Source: Viola odorata
Taxonomy: Eukaryota > Streptophyta > Magnoliopsida > Malpighiales > Violaceae
Assembly: GCA_963691705.1 (NCBI GenBank)
Contig: OY829545.1
Coordinates: 15,265,569-15,329,568, forward strand
Direction: 5' to 3'
Length of the DNA stretch: 64,000 nucleotides
Below the pieces are notes generated by a model. That model searched no databases, was not told where the DNA came from, and saw only the letters and a list, made by a program, of their open reading frames with translations. Made by a program: the position numbers and the translations under genes. Of this stretch, positions 20,986-33,087 are shown in pieces (position 1 is the first letter of the stretch; each line of letters begins with the position of its first letter).

Positions 20986-23900
20986 ATGCCAAGTCCTTGG
21001 TTGAAATTCAGTCAGACCGATGAGGAGCTGCTCACTTTATTCCTGAAGCCAAAGACGCTTGGCCACGATACTCAACCCATCGTCATCGGCGAGGTCGATT
21101 TTTGCCAGTATGAACCCTCGGATTTACCTGGTAAACACACACCACCCCACTTGCTCCTTCTTCTTTCTCAGTTTTTTCTTTTCTATCTCTTCAATTTTTA
21201 ATGTGTTGTGCAGATTTGTGCGTATTGAAATCAAATTCAGTTTGGCATTTCTTTTGCCCTCTTGAGTTCAAGTACCCAGGTCGTGGAATGCGCAACAGGC
21301 AAACCCGGGCTGGATTTTGGAAACCTACCGGTAAGCCTAAACCAGTGAATGCCAAGGGTACTAACGAGGCAATCGGTTGGAGGAGGACCTTGGCTTTCTA
21401 CCAAGGAACTTTTAAGAACAAACTCCAAACAAAATGGCAGGCCTACGAATATGAGTTGATTCCCGACCCCATCTCGACCGTCAAGGTAACAATCTCGCAT
21501 TTGCTTGTTTATTTGCAATTCATGACAAATAACATAACTTGTAGACGCTTCCTACTACGAATTACTGCCCTTGAGGCAGAGGAATCTCCTTCTCTATTTA
21601 GCTTCTGATTTGGGTTTTATAATTTTGGCGATCGAACTCATTTTCAACTTGTGATACGGATATGGATAGTTGCTAAATTCGTTTCTTGTTCCAAAAATGC
21701 AGGGCCACTTTGTCCTTTGCAAAGTGGAGCTGAGAGATAAGAAGGAGACCGGCAAACGTCAGCCAAGAACGTTGCAGAAGACCTGCAAAGGTCGAGTAAG
21801 TGAGCGAGTGCCTTCTTCTTCTCCTTCAAATTTTGAAGGCAAATCGAGCAATTCAATTACTAACAACACAGCACAGATGATGAATGAATCACCTTGTGTT
21901 GAAAGTGAAGTAACAGATCCAGCAACATTTGTTTCAGAAAATCAAGTGACAAGCAAGCTGAGTGCTAATTCAACTTGCATTAAGATAATTCCAGGCCAGG
22001 TATTGGATTCTGGTTATGAAAATCTACATTTAGAGCATACGGTGGTTAGTTCAGTTCGTGGTTATGCTGAACCGACGCACCAGATGGATTCTGATTTTGG
22101 AAATCAAAATTCAGATTCCATGAAGAATTACCACACTAGTGATTATGATTCTCCTATGTCGCTCTTGGATTTTGAAGGTGAATCCAGTGCTCTTTCAGAT
22201 TTAAATTTTCAATCACCATATGTTTTTGAAAATATAAGCTCGAGTCCTGTGATGAAGATATATTCTGATCCAAGTAATGTTCCATCGGAATGTTATAATG
22301 GTGAAATGTGTGGCCCCATAACTTCAGATTTTGGAAATCAAAATCAAGATAATGATGTATTAGGTTTCTTAGATGTTGGAAATCAAAATCAAGATGACGA
22401 GAATATTAATATGTCAGCCTTCAATGAAGGTGAATGCAATTCCCTGATGGGGAGACCTTTATCATCCTGTGATAAAGGTGAAGCGAGAAGTATAATAATG
22501 GCTTCAGATTTGGGAAATCACAAGAGAGACAGCAACATCGATATATATGGCTTCTTCGTCGAAACAAGTAGCAAATTAGCTTCAGATTTTGGATATCAAA
22601 ACAATGGCAAGAATAGTGATATATTGGCTTTTGAAGAAGGTCAATGCAGTTCCTTTTGGGCATCTCTTTTGGATTTTGAAGATAAAAATCCATGTAAGAT
22701 GACCGAGTTGTTAACCCCTGAAGAAAGTAGCTTGAGTTATCTGATAGATTGTTCACTAGAAGATGACGAGGCTGAGGATTTCTCTAGAAAGGTAAAGAAG
22801 TGGTGCGCATTTCTAGTTTTTCTACGAAAGAGAATGTAGCTTAAAAGCAAACCCTTAACTTGTACGTTCTTGTGATTTTTTTCCTGCAGATAATCCGTCC
22901 GCCAGTGGCAGAGCGAGTAGCAGAGCTGGAATCATTGGTTGCAGAGGTAGATCCCTCTTCTAATGATTTTGGTACCTCAAAACCTACTTAAATGGCACTC
23001 CACCTTTGACTCATCAAGTTCCTAGAATTTAACTGTACAGTTGTTCCATTTCTAGATGTTATCACCCAAATCTACACATTATCTTCTGCCCAGCAAAAAA
23101 TACTATCCCTTATTTCAATCTTTCACCAAAATATAGCTTTTCATGTTCCAAGATCAGCAGCTATATTTGTTCAATATCATCTTAGTTCAAGCCTCAACCT
23201 TCCAAAATAGTCTCTGTGTACCTCAAAACCTACTTAAATGGCACTCCACCTTTGACTCATCAAGTTCCTAGAATTTAACTGTACAGTTGTTCCATTTCTA
23301 GATGCTATCACCCAAATCTACACATTATCTTCTGCCCAGCAAAAAATACCATCCCTTATTTCAATCTTTCACCAAAATATAGCTTTTCGTGTTCCAAGAT
23401 CAGCAGCTATATTTGTTCAATATCATCTTAGTTCAAGCCTCAACCTTCCAAAATAGTCTCTGTTAGCTTCTGAAATCAGCAGCTGTATTATCCCAGATTC
23501 TCAAAGCTCACCCTTCGATGCTCCAAACAATCGTAAGTTTCCCTCCATTTTCAGTAGGCTTGTTTCTTCTTGGGACTCAAGTAAACCAGTCTTTTTCTTT
23601 TTGGCTCTTTGAGCAAAACATCTACAAAGATTTTACTAAATGTTTCAGTAATAGCCATTTGAGCAAAATGTTTTAGTAACAACATTTGAACAAAATGCTT
23701 TAGTAACAGCCATTTGAAAAAAATGGTTCAGTAACAGCAATTTGAACAAAATGTTTCAGCAGCAATTTGAACAAAAGTTTAGCAAATTGTTTCAGAACAG
23801 TTTAGCAAATTGTTTCAGAACAGTTTAGCAAAATGTTTCAATAAGTATTTTACTAAATGTTTCAAGACAAATCTACAAATTGTTTTGAAACAGTTTGATA

Positions 23901-24291
23901 TGTTTCAACAGTATTTCAACTTTACAAGATGTTTCAATTAGTTATTCACAATATTTGAAGACAAAATCTTTCAATTAGTATTTGAGAATAATTAATTAAA
24001 AGACAAATTGTTTCAAACAAGAAGTATTAACGAGTATTAGAGAATAGTTCAAGACAAATCTACAAGTTGTTTTGAACAAGAAGTATCTTTTAGTATTTCA
24101 CAAAATGTTTCAAGGAAAATCTACAAATATGTTTCGAAACAAATCCTAAAACATTTCTTTCCACACTACAAAATTGGAGACTTTCCTACAAACATGCTTT
24201 GTTCTTCCAGACTTTACGAGAGTACCAGCTATATCATGATAAGATGTTGGTAATTCAATCCCAAAAACTTCAATTTCCCTCCAAAATCTAA
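20986..24291 (+). CDS. NAC transcription factor gene 1
   Basis: Exons: 20986-21130, 21214-21485, 21703-22791, 22890-22946 and 24211-24291 (547 aa). If exon 4 is read through, it ends at a TAA at 22989-22991 (535 aa). The NAC DNA-binding domain is residues 1 to about 150: KFSQTDEELL (subdomain A), VIGEVDFCQYEPSDLP (B), VWHFFCP...GFWKPTGK (C), RRTLAFYQG (D) and the TKWQAYEYEL end. The start is the ATG conserved in NAC gene 2. All introns are GT-AG and phases match. The long C-terminal part, encoded by the 1089-bp exon 3, is acidic/Ser-rich and has degenerate SDFGNQN repeats (five or six). It then ends in a short coiled-coil-like stretch (VAERVAELESLVAE). I prefer the fifth exon because its acceptor (TTTGTTCTTCCAG) is strong and it continues the coiled coil. 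Expected role: nuclear transcription regulator. No transmembrane anchor is seen. Confidence 0.85.
22972..23463 (+). repeat. 246-bp tandem duplication at the end of NAC gene 1
   Basis: 22972-23217 and 23218-23463 are near-identical, starting GTACCTCAAAACCTACTT. NAC gene 2 has only one copy (39414 onward), so the duplication happened after the two genes separated. The first unit contains the alternative stop codon of the unspliced exon 4. In the five-exon model the whole repeat lies in the last intron. Confidence 0.95.
23640..24130 (+). repeat. Degenerate short repeats in the NAC gene 1 last intron
   Basis: Units of roughly 25-30 bp built on ATTTGAACAAAATGTTTCAG and GTTTAGCAAATTGTTTCAG recur many times with drift. 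The same array, shorter, follows NAC gene 2 at about 39830-40260. On the minus strand part of it is open by chance. Confidence 0.8.
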
Positions 24292-24798
24292 TTCAGGCCG
24301 AACTCCTCTGGAGCAAGCCTGCAGCCCTCCGAATCCCATCTGCATTAGTATAAGGTGCCATCTTATGAAAGAGATTTCCCCAAAAATAAAGAGACTCGTT
24401 ATTGAAGAATCAAAGGAGAATGTCTGCACATTGCTCATGTGTCAAGATGTAATGGTATCAAGTATCAAGAACTTTCTTCTTCTAAGGTTTTCAAGAGCTA
24501 TAAAAGCTTGTGTAAGCTTTGTAGAAATGGCTATGCTCTGTGTATATCTATTGAGAACTTACTTTTTGTCAGAAATGATATTTCTTAGTGTGAATATTTC
24601 TTGCTAAATGGTGATTGCTGATTATCATGGACCTGTAATGTGTTGTTGATTGGTGAATGCTTGTTGGTTGATGTTGTTCGCAGAATCTTTTGAGCGAGAT
24701 CAATTTGAACACGCTAAATAATGGAACAGTAGAATTATGATATAATTTTCTCTTGCCGTGAATAGAAATTGCTAGTTATAAGATTCCAACTTAAAATT
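24292..24798 (+). other. Probable 3' untranslated region of NAC gene 1
   Basis: The sequence stays closely similar to the flank of NAC gene 2 until about 24798, where the similarity ends abruptly. It is non-coding, T-rich and lacks repeats. A minus-strand frame at 24229-24438 is conserved in the paralog only because the DNA is duplicated; it shows no domain. Confidence 0.45.
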
Positions 24799-25029
24799 TG
24801 ATTTTTTTACTAAGGGTACCTATCCACTATTAGTATTTATTTATGGATATAACCTGAATTTTCATACATATTTAATTATTTTATCAATATAAAATTTTAA
24901 TATACATTTAATTTAAAACCATCATTCTAAACTTCATATTATAAAAAATTAATAAATTAAATGAAGTTTTTTTTTCAATCATTTTTACCTTGTGATTACA
25001 TTTATTAAAATATAAATTATTTATTACCT

Positions 25030-25035
<6 letters not shown>

Positions 25036-25109
<74 letters not shown>
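25036..25109. repeat. (AT)n microsatellite
   Basis: About 37 uninterrupted TA/AT units. It lies exactly where the left TIR end of the outer MULE M3 would be expected, so the terminal 20-30 bp of that element may have been replaced by repeat expansion. Confidence 0.98.
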
Positions 25110-25112
<3 letters not shown>

Positions 25113-25467
25113 AATTATACGCGAAAATGAGAAACCTCTCATGGATTATAAAAACTAAAAGTCAAATCGGAGTCCCTGTACTATTGGTCAACGAGATTCA
25201 GGTCCATTCCGTTAGTCAAACTAACTTTCCGTTAGTTGTAGGTAAATGTTGTATATAAAAAAAATTATTCAAGATATTTTTATTTTCTTTTTCAGAAAAA
25301 TAATAAAATTAATTTAATAAATTATAAAAAAATAATATAATTAATTTTTTAAAATTCTAAAAAATAATGTAATTAATTTTAATTTCTTTTAAAATAATGT
25401 AATTAATTGATTGTATTTATTAGGTTTTTCTGGACATTTCTCATTTTTCAATCCACAAATCTAACTT

Positions 25468-26815
25468 GGGAGAAGCCACCCAAAGATCCCTACAGTTATT
25501 ATTTTCATTTTAGTTGATCCTCAAAGCCGTTTTTGGTTCAATTAGGTGTCTGCCGTTATGTCTGTTAGGCACGCCAGGTCTCGACCGTCAAATTCACAAC
25601 TAACGGACACTTACGGCCGTTAACTCCGATTTTTTTATTATTTATCTTCAAAAGTCGACTGTTGACTAGGGCTCACACGTCAGATTTTCTGACTTGAAAA
25701 TCCATTATCCGTTGAAAATCATTTTTCATCTTATTTTCCAAAAAACACATTCCATTTTTTAATTAAACTTACCATGGGTCCCACAATAAACAAGAAACTT
25801 ACCATGAGCACAAAAACTTTTTCTCTGTTCTTCATCTGCTTCTTCTCCGTTATTCATCTTTTTTATTTAATTTATTTATTTATTTATATATGTTCCAAAA
25901 TGTATTTATTTAATTAGAAACAAACCATACAAGTAAACATGAATTTGTGACTTGATAAATTAAAAGACCATCCAATCCAATAATCAAAATGCGACAGCAG
26001 AAGAATACAGAGAATATTGCATGGAGCCCAGAATTCAACCAAAACAGGCAAATCTAATTCAAGAACAAGCGATTTCCATGAGTCTTCCTTAATAGAAGCC
26101 ACTATTAACAAGTAAAGAAAAAGAAAAACCCATTCAATTGATTTCTTCAACAATAGTATGGATTTCCCAAGTATTTTAACCGTTGGATAGAGTTAGAAAT
26201 TGAATTGCCGATTGACCTTTGACGACGGTGTCCTGTGCCTCGCAGATGATTCTTGCACCACGACCGAATTTGAAAGAAGAACCGGCGACGGAAGAGTGGA
26301 GGTAAGACTGAGGTTCAGGCCATGAGCCTGAGGGAACTTGAGGGGTCTGTGGGAGATGGAAGAAGAGGAAGCGGTGATCGGGGAAAGAGTGGGTCTAGGT
26401 AGAGCGGAGGAGCGAGGGACGGTGAGGGATTCGAGTACAGTGGCCATAAGAGGAGATGACGGTGGAGGAATGAAGATCTGGAGGAGAACGAGAGAAGAAG
26501 TGAGTATATATTGTTTTGTGGGTGTTGGTTTGGTGTTTAGCTAAGGATTTGGATTTTTGGATTAAAACCGGGGTAAGTTTAATTAATAAATTTGAGTTTT
26601 CTGACATGTGGGACCCAGTCACAGTCTACTTTTTCAGACAAATAATAAAAAAATATGAGTTAACGGTCGTAAGTGTCCGTTAGTCGTGAATTTGACGGTC
26701 AGGACCTGGCGTGCCTAACGAGCATAACGGCAGACACCTAATTGAAGCAAAAACGGCTTTGGGGATCAACCAAAATGAAAATAATAACTGCAGCGACCTC
26801 CGGGTGGCTTCTCCC
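25468..26815. mobile_element. Pack-MULE M4 carrying a thioredoxin m gene fragment
   Basis: The TIRs are about 190 bp: GGGAGAAGCCACCC at the left, GGGTGGCTTCTCCC at the right, with further inverted matches such as AACGGACACTTACGG against CGTAAGTGTCCGTT. The flanks are AATCTAACTT and AACCTAACTT (25458-25467 and 26816-26825), a 10-bp TSD with one mismatch. There is no transposase. The interior holds part of a thioredoxin m gene on the minus strand. The insertion point is inside the middle of MULE M3. Confidence 0.88.
26022..26447 (-). pseudogene. Captured chloroplast thioredoxin m (m4-like) gene fragment
   Basis: Exon 1 starts at 26447 with a Ser-rich N-terminus (MATVLESLTVPRSSALP) typical of a chloroplast transit peptide and similar in pattern to plant thioredoxin m4. 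About 26200-26250, a different frame gives RGARIICEAQDT, the expected start of the mature protein, so an indel has shifted the frame. An intron of about 100 bp follows; its acceptor is TTAATAG near 26105. Exon 2 then gives IKEDSWKSLVLELDLPVLVE and FWAP, ending just before the WCGPC active site. Next comes unrelated sequence, so the redox-active cysteines were never captured or were deleted. The retained intron shows capture at DNA level. It cannot make a working thioredoxin; the real genes would act in redox control of chloroplast enzymes. Confidence 0.82.
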
Positions 26816-28928
26816 AACCTAACTTCATCTTCTTCATTTCCCTACTCTACATGCCCATAAATCAAAAACCCACCTTCTTAATTCCCTCCTTCGGTCACCG
26901 GATTCCACCCAAATGCCACCATCATTGCTGCCACTTCTTCCTCACCTGCCCCTCCTCTTCCTCCTCCTCTGTCTCATCCATCCATCTTTATCCTTAGACT
27001 TCCTCTTCAAATGTGCAGAAAGCCAGCACCAAAGGAACAAGATTCGTGGAAGCTGAAGATGAAGATGAAGATGTGGAGGAGGATTCCAAGTTTTGCGTAG
27101 ACCTGGTCTAGCCATAGACCTGGATCCTTTCTTCTCCTTTTCAATTTGTGCCACCAATTTTGCTTCGTTCCAGATTTAGCCTTCTTTTGTATCACCATCT
27201 TGTAAATATAAATTTCTTTTTACATTATCTCATCTCTATTGAGTAGTATATCATACATCATCGAATCAAAAGTAACAAAACGAATTTAGATTTACAATTA
27301 CTGAAACACTCCTCTTCCTCCTCCTCTGTCTCATCCATCCATCTTTATCCTTAGATTTGGGTCTGTCGGTGAGGGAGATGGGTATGGTTTGGTTGGTACT
27401 GGTGGTGCCGGCGGTTGGCGGTGGGGGAGATGGGTTTGGTTCTGCGATTGGCGATGAGGGAGATGGGTATGGTTCGGCGGTGGTGCCGACGGGGCAGAAA
27501 AGGAGATGGTTCGGCAGCGGTGGTGACGGTGGTACCCTCCTATGGTACCTTTTTTTCCAGATCTGGGTAATAAGGAAAATAATGCTTGTAATATTAGGAT
27601 TTGAGATTAATAGAAAAAATGAGAATGGGGTTTCCTTCCTTTTACTCTCTACAGATGGGTAAAATCTTGCTTGAAACATCAAGAACTTAGCTGAATAGGT
27701 TGTAGTTATCTGATTTTACATTTAATTATTTTTCCAATTTTTGAACAATGAGATCAGTAAAAAAATGCATGGGAAATACAGGCAACAGATACATGGTCTA
27801 AGATTTAAGTTGCAAAGCAAATCCTCGGTCTGGATTTTTTAAGAAGAGAATTGATTAAGAAAGGAGATTAAAAAGTTTTTCTAGATTTTTTTAATTAATC
27901 ACATTATTTTTCTGAATATCTAAAATTAATTACATTATTTTTCTGAAATTTTAAAATTAATTAAATTAGGGTCAATAGTGTAAAACCCCCCTGAACTTTC
28001 GCGAAAAACAGACTCCTCCCCTGTACTAAAAAAATTCAAATGGAGGTCCATGAACTAAAAGTCAATGAAATGCAGGCCCCTACCGTCAGTCAACCTTAAC
28101 AGTCTGTTAAGGTGACCTGCTACAACAGGTTTTTTTTTTTAAACCTGTTGTAGCAGGTAATTATGTAAAAAAAAATTAAAAATTAAAAAAATTCTTTCTT
28201 TCTAATTTTCTTATTCCAAAATTTCTCTCTTCCTTAATTTCTTATTCCAAAAATTTAATTATTCCATTTGTAAAAAATTTGAAAAATAATATCATTAATT
28301 TAATAAATTCTGAAAAATAATATAATTAATTTAATAAATCTAGAAAAATAATATAATTAATTTTAATTTTTTTTAAAATAATGTAATTAATTAATTATAT
28401 TTATTAGGTTTTCATTGCTAATTAATGTTTCCAATTTCCCTTTTCATCTTCTTCATTTCCCATTTTCCTGAGCCATGTAAGATCCCCAATCATGCAAAAC
28501 CACTGCCATCTACCGATCTCCTCCACACCACCAGCATCATCATCACCGGCTGTCAACTGCCGATCTCCTCTCCGTCACCAACCATCACCCTCTCCTCACC
28601 CACCGTCGGCACCAACCTATCGCCATCTCCACAGCCGAATCCACCTCACCGACCCACTGCCACCACACCGTCACGCACCCACAAGCAGATCCGGCGCAAC
28701 TCCCGTGCTAGATCTACCCTTTTCCCGAACCCATCAACATCCATGACATTAGGCACCATTTTCAACTTCATAACCACCAGATCTGGAAAATGAAGACGAA
28801 GAAGAGAGTAGAGGAGAAAGGAGGAGAGGTAGATCTGGAAACGGAGTTGGAGATGAGGTGAAGGAGAGGGTAGGTAGAAGTGGCGGTCGTGGCAGTGGGT
28901 GAAAAATGAGGAAGGTGGAGGTGGAGGT

Positions 28929-30419
28929 TGATTACATTGCATTTTATCATGTTTTTACTATCAATTTACTTGTTATTTAGGCAGTAAAACTACTGATTTT
29001 CCTTTAATTTCCCATGCTTTTACAAGGTCTGGCCTGGAGGCAATTATTGGAAGATTTTGATCTGGGAGCTCTGAAGCTGATTTCCAAGCAGTCTTGGCCG
29101 GAGGTTTGGCCAAGACTCATTTGCAACAACTTTTGTGGATCTTTGGGCCTTGGTTTTGTGGGCTTTGAGCGTGGATTTGTGAGCTGGAATTTGCAGCTGT
29201 CCAGCAGAAAGAGAAGGATCAAGAAGATATTTATTTAAGAATCCTATTAAGGATCTCCTTCCATCTTTGTATATTTTAAATTCCTATTTTTATTCAAAAC
29301 AAATCAGGATAATTTATTTAGGAGATTATTTAGGAAACTATTTAGGAGATTATTTAGGAGATTGAGTTGGGGAAGGAGAGAGGAGTTTTCAGCTTGTATT
29401 TAGCTGGACTAGTTCTCTCTCTCTCCGGGCATTCTCTTCTTCTCCTCTCTTCCGCCACTTTATACTATTGCTCCGGATTTAATTATTTGAATCTCGGATT
29501 TAATTTATTTATGCAATCAAGTATTCTTATTTTCTATCCATGAGTATGAGTAGCTAAACACCCATTCTTGGTAAGGGTTGATGAGCTGAAGTTCTTATGC
29601 ATTCGTGAGATTAAACCGTACTTAATAATCTCTTCTCGTATTTATTTATTTCTTGAACTTAATTTATCGCTTACTCACTAGAGACAAGGTTCGATCATCC
29701 TTGTACTCTAGTAGAGAAGAGTTGCAGCCGGTCTAGAAGGAAAGGGAGCACCCGTCGGCTAGACAAAGTAGGTGACTAGTCTCGCGCCAGACTAGAAGAA
29801 ATAAGTAATCTAGGTCAAGATCAGATTGACAACCTAGGGTTTCCACAGGGAGACACCTTGGCCTAGGTACTGTCTTCCCCTATACCATTGAGGAAGCGAA
29901 CAGCCATTCAAGACAGCAGTCAAACGGATAAACCCTTTAACCAGCAAGGTGTCCCTTGGCTAGGATTATCAGTAAAGGGAGCACCCGCTAGGTAATTTGA
30001 AGAGGAGGGAAGACAGGAGTGAACAGGAGTACCTCCACTCTATAGCAGTACTACGAAAGAAGAGATGAACATCCTTGAGTCTATGATCGAAGCATAAGAA
30101 CAGAAGCTCTCACATCGCCCTTACCTGGAATCTCCTTTTATCGGATTTATTTCAATCTTGACCCCTGTCTTGGTCAAGCCTTTGGCCAATACTGTTTTGA
30201 GCTATTTTATTTCTTTCTGTTTTTGTCTTTATTTTCAGATTCAACCAACCAAATTCAGTGACGAGGAAGTCAATCAAGAACTACAATTCCCTAGAAGTCT
30301 CTGTGGACCGACCCTCTTACCACAATCTACAAACCCTTGTGGACAGTGATAAGTTGTATTTCTACCCCCTTTTCCATACATATTTCACTCTTATATTTGA
30401 CGTGTTCGACGCGCGATCA
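28929..30419 (+). repeat. 5' LTR of the non-autonomous LTR retrotransposon
   Basis: 1491 bp. The U3-like part contains a triple TTTAGGAGATTA repeat near 29310-29360, then a CT-rich stretch (TCTCTCTCTCTCCGG near 29410). It carries three to four TTGGCCAA-type palindromes. Confidence 0.95.
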
Positions 30420-30424
30420 AATAT

Positions 30425-30442
30425 TTGCGCCGTTGCCGGGGA
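30425..30442 (+). other. Primer binding site (tRNA-Asp type)
   Basis: TTGCGCCGTTGCCGGGGA lies five bases after the 5' LTR. From general knowledge, plant Gypsy elements often carry TGGCGCCGTTGCCGGGGA, which pairs with the 3' end of tRNA-Asp. The copy here differs at one base. Confidence 0.75.
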
Positions 30443-30751
30443 TTTCTAACGGTGTTTTGTAGTTCTATTTTTTGTTTTTTTTGCAGTATTGGCCGAGAGC
30501 TTGGCCAAACCGTAGGCCAAGCAGGAAATCATGTTCCATAATTCTATCCCTCATAATTTGAATACATTTAATGTTGAACATAAATTATCTGAATTATCTA
30601 ACATGGTTCATGACCTCTCTGCAAGGTACAACCAGGGGCAGCAGAACTTCCACTCCTTTGTCCAACAAGATCCGCCATAACATTACCACCAACAACAATA
30701 CCCCATAAACTTCCAGCATTTTGTGTCAATACCCCTCCAAATCAGGTCCCT

Positions 30752-31678
30752 ATGCCACAGCTTCCACCTGCACCTCAACCAATGTTGCCCACTAGTATTC
30801 CTATAGAGGAGACTTTCCTAAAGTTCATGATGGTGAGCCAGACCAGCCTAATGGAGATGCAAGAACAGATGGTCAACCAGATAAATATGCAGAGACAGAT
30901 CACTCAATTGACACTCGAAAAATTCATGATGGAGACCCAGTCCAGCCTAGTAGAGATGCAGAAATAGATCACTCTGATAGCACAGAAGCAGTTAGACGAT
31001 GAGGAAATCCAGACAGAACCAATCTTGTCCAAACTTCAGGCCAAACCCGCAGTTTCCACTGAAGCCGTGAAGGAAAAATTAGTCTTGGCCAAACCTGTTG
31101 AAAAAGTTAAAGAACTAGAGGAAGTGATAGAGATTCCCCCACCTTTCCCTCCTAGGTTTATGGACGTCATTGGGCATGCTGCTTATGAGGATTCTGAATT
31201 AAATGAAACTAACTCTTTTGATCATGCTCCTAGCAGAGAAATCGAATGTGAAAAGTTGAAGGAAGGAGAATTCATGGACACTATTTCTAATCCTATTTTT
31301 GAGCCAGATTTTGATATTTTTAACAGCCACGAATTGCCCAAAGTTAATACTAACCCTCTACCTTCAAGTGTGCAGACACAAAAAATTGAACTTGAAAACA
31401 GTCTTGGCCTCGAGCTTGGCCAAGCCGTAGGCCAAGATTCATCTCTGCCAGCTAGCCCGCCCAAAACCATGGAGTGGTGGACTGATAATCTTCTCAAGCT
31501 ACTTTCTATTGTTCACAGTAGCCAAAACTCACCATTTGTGATGCAGGGACAACAGAATTATGAGCTGAAAAAGCCTCCCGATCCATTCAAATTTATACCT
31601 AAAAGGGTTGTCCAAGGAGTACCGCCCAAAGATCCTGACAAGTTTAGTGCAAGGAGGGGATTTGGAAAAGTTTCTTGA
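30752..31678 (+). pseudogene. Gag-like remnant of the non-autonomous retrotransposon
   Basis: Two frames in the same phase are joined at a TAG at 30965-30967: a Met/Gln-rich start (30752-30964, MMVSQTSLMEMQEQM type) and a 217-codon acidic part (31025-31678). It has no zinc knuckle, protease or RT motifs, so Gag identity rests on position after the primer binding site and on composition. The DNA encodes several TTGGCCAA palindromes here too, read as Leu-Ala-Lys or Leu-Gly-Gln. Shortly after the end, GCGCTGCATGGGAGGCAACC (31719 on) is a string that I recall as common downstream of coding regions in plant Gypsy elements. Confidence 0.55.
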
Positions 31679-31759
31679 TAAAAAATCCATGGCAATGTCG
31701 AGCCCAAGACAATAAAAAAGGGCGCTGCATGGGAGGCAACCCATGTTTTTATTTCCGTT

Positions 31760-33087
31760 GATTTTTCGTGAATAAGTTCAGAGGTTTTCGTTGATCAACT
31801 TATCATTCTTTACTCTTGTTTCTAGGGTTGCTGCAGCCCAAGGGAGGCATTCAAATCAGAGGAAAAATTCAACTTCGGCGGTTGTCTTGGCCAAGACCTT
31901 GGCCAAGACATTTTTCCAGAACCAGCCAAGCAGTCCCTCCAGTTGCGGATCTAGGCCAAACATCAGGCCAAGACCCTCCCGCTCCAGCAGCTTGACCAGC
32001 TTTTGCCCCCAGGTCGTTTCTTTCTTTTCTTTTTATTTTTTGTCTTTTATTTGTCTCTCCACACAATGAGGACATTGTGTCTTTTAAGTGTGGGGAGGGT
32101 GTTTTAATTTCTGTTTTGTGTTTGTTGTGAATATTGATTGATTTTTTGATCTTTTTGAGTCAGTTTTTGCGTTTTCTTTTTTTCTTTTTACATTAGTTTG
32201 TCCAGTTTTGAGTCTGCTGTTTGCATGATTTTTTGTTCTTCTTTTTATGTTTGTTTGAGTCTGTCTTGATTGAGTGTACACCCCCCCCCCCCTCCCCCCC
32301 CCCTAGATTTCAACATAGGCTGTTTAGTTTACCATTGAAATTGCAAGTAGACACTTGTCTAGGTGGAACAATGTTTTAGTAACAGGGAAGCGAATGAGCG
32401 TAACTTGATCAATGCTTAAGGGGCATATTATCTAATGTCACCCAAACAAACACTATCCACATGGTCTAAAGGACGTCTAGCTTAAACCTTAACTCCCATT
32501 AGGGTGTCTAGGCTTGCTGCGTCTGATTTGAGTGTGTTGTTCTATCTGTTTGAGTGTGTGACATTAAAAAGGTGCTGGAATGTCATAGCAAAATATAGCA
32601 AAGGTGGAAGTTCTGGGTGCCCAAAAAGAACAAGCTCTGTCTATATTTGATGCCTGTAAAAATACAAAGGGCATGCGATGTGTCTGTAAAAATACAAAGG
32701 ACATAGAGAAAAAAGAAAAAGGAGAGAGAATAAATCTACTGAAAATGATTTAAATGGCACTAGTCTTTAGGCACCATTGGATAGAATAACACTCGGTGGG
32801 ACTCAAATCTGTGGTGAGTTTAGACCCCTATACATTATAAATTCAAATCTAGCAGGATGTCTTGATACCATTTGGATGGGGTATGTTTAGGGTATTGATT
32901 TGTCCTTGTTAGTCTAGCATTGGGTCGGTTAGGGAAGTGTCTTGGTAATTTCAGTGGAGGGGTAAACAGCCGAAAGGAGAACTCTGGGGGTCTTGGTGTC
33001 TTTTCTATTTTTGTTGTGTTTTATTTTTATTTTTGAGTCTTTGAGTCTGTATGCTTGGGGGCAAGCATAGTTTAAGTGTGGGGAATT
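31760..33087 (+). other. Non-coding 3' interior of the retrotransposon
   Basis: No reading frame of note. It contains paired TTGGCCAAGAC strings (31886-31911), a C-rich run (32281-32303) and a final AAGTGTGGGGAA polypurine tract before the 3' LTR. A similar AGTGTGGGGAGG string occurs at 32088. Confidence 0.7.

Noticed and set aside
23640..24130. Possible CRISPR-like or regular satellite array
   Set aside because: Units drift in length and sequence, spacers are not unique and of fixed size, and the DNA is plant nuclear.
24229..24438. Minus-strand frame conserved after NAC genes 1 and 2
   Set aside because: It is conserved only because the whole block is duplicated. It overlaps the probable fifth exon and 3' UTR of the NAC gene on the other strand.
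26338..26544. Plus-strand Glu/Arg-rich frame
   Set aside because: It is the antisense of the thioredoxin m transit-peptide exon.
27266..27682. Frames on both strands (Pro-rich minus, Gly/Val-rich plus)
   Set aside because: Compositionally biased readings of the interior of the outer MULE; no domain or splice support.
28425..28950. Several Pro/Ser-rich frames
   Set aside because: They overlap each other in all phases inside MULE M2 and show no recognisable motif.
32281..32303. C-run as a possible assembly gap or sequencing artefact
   Set aside because: It lies within an otherwise continuous retrotransposon interior. Length may be uncertain but nothing else suggests a break.
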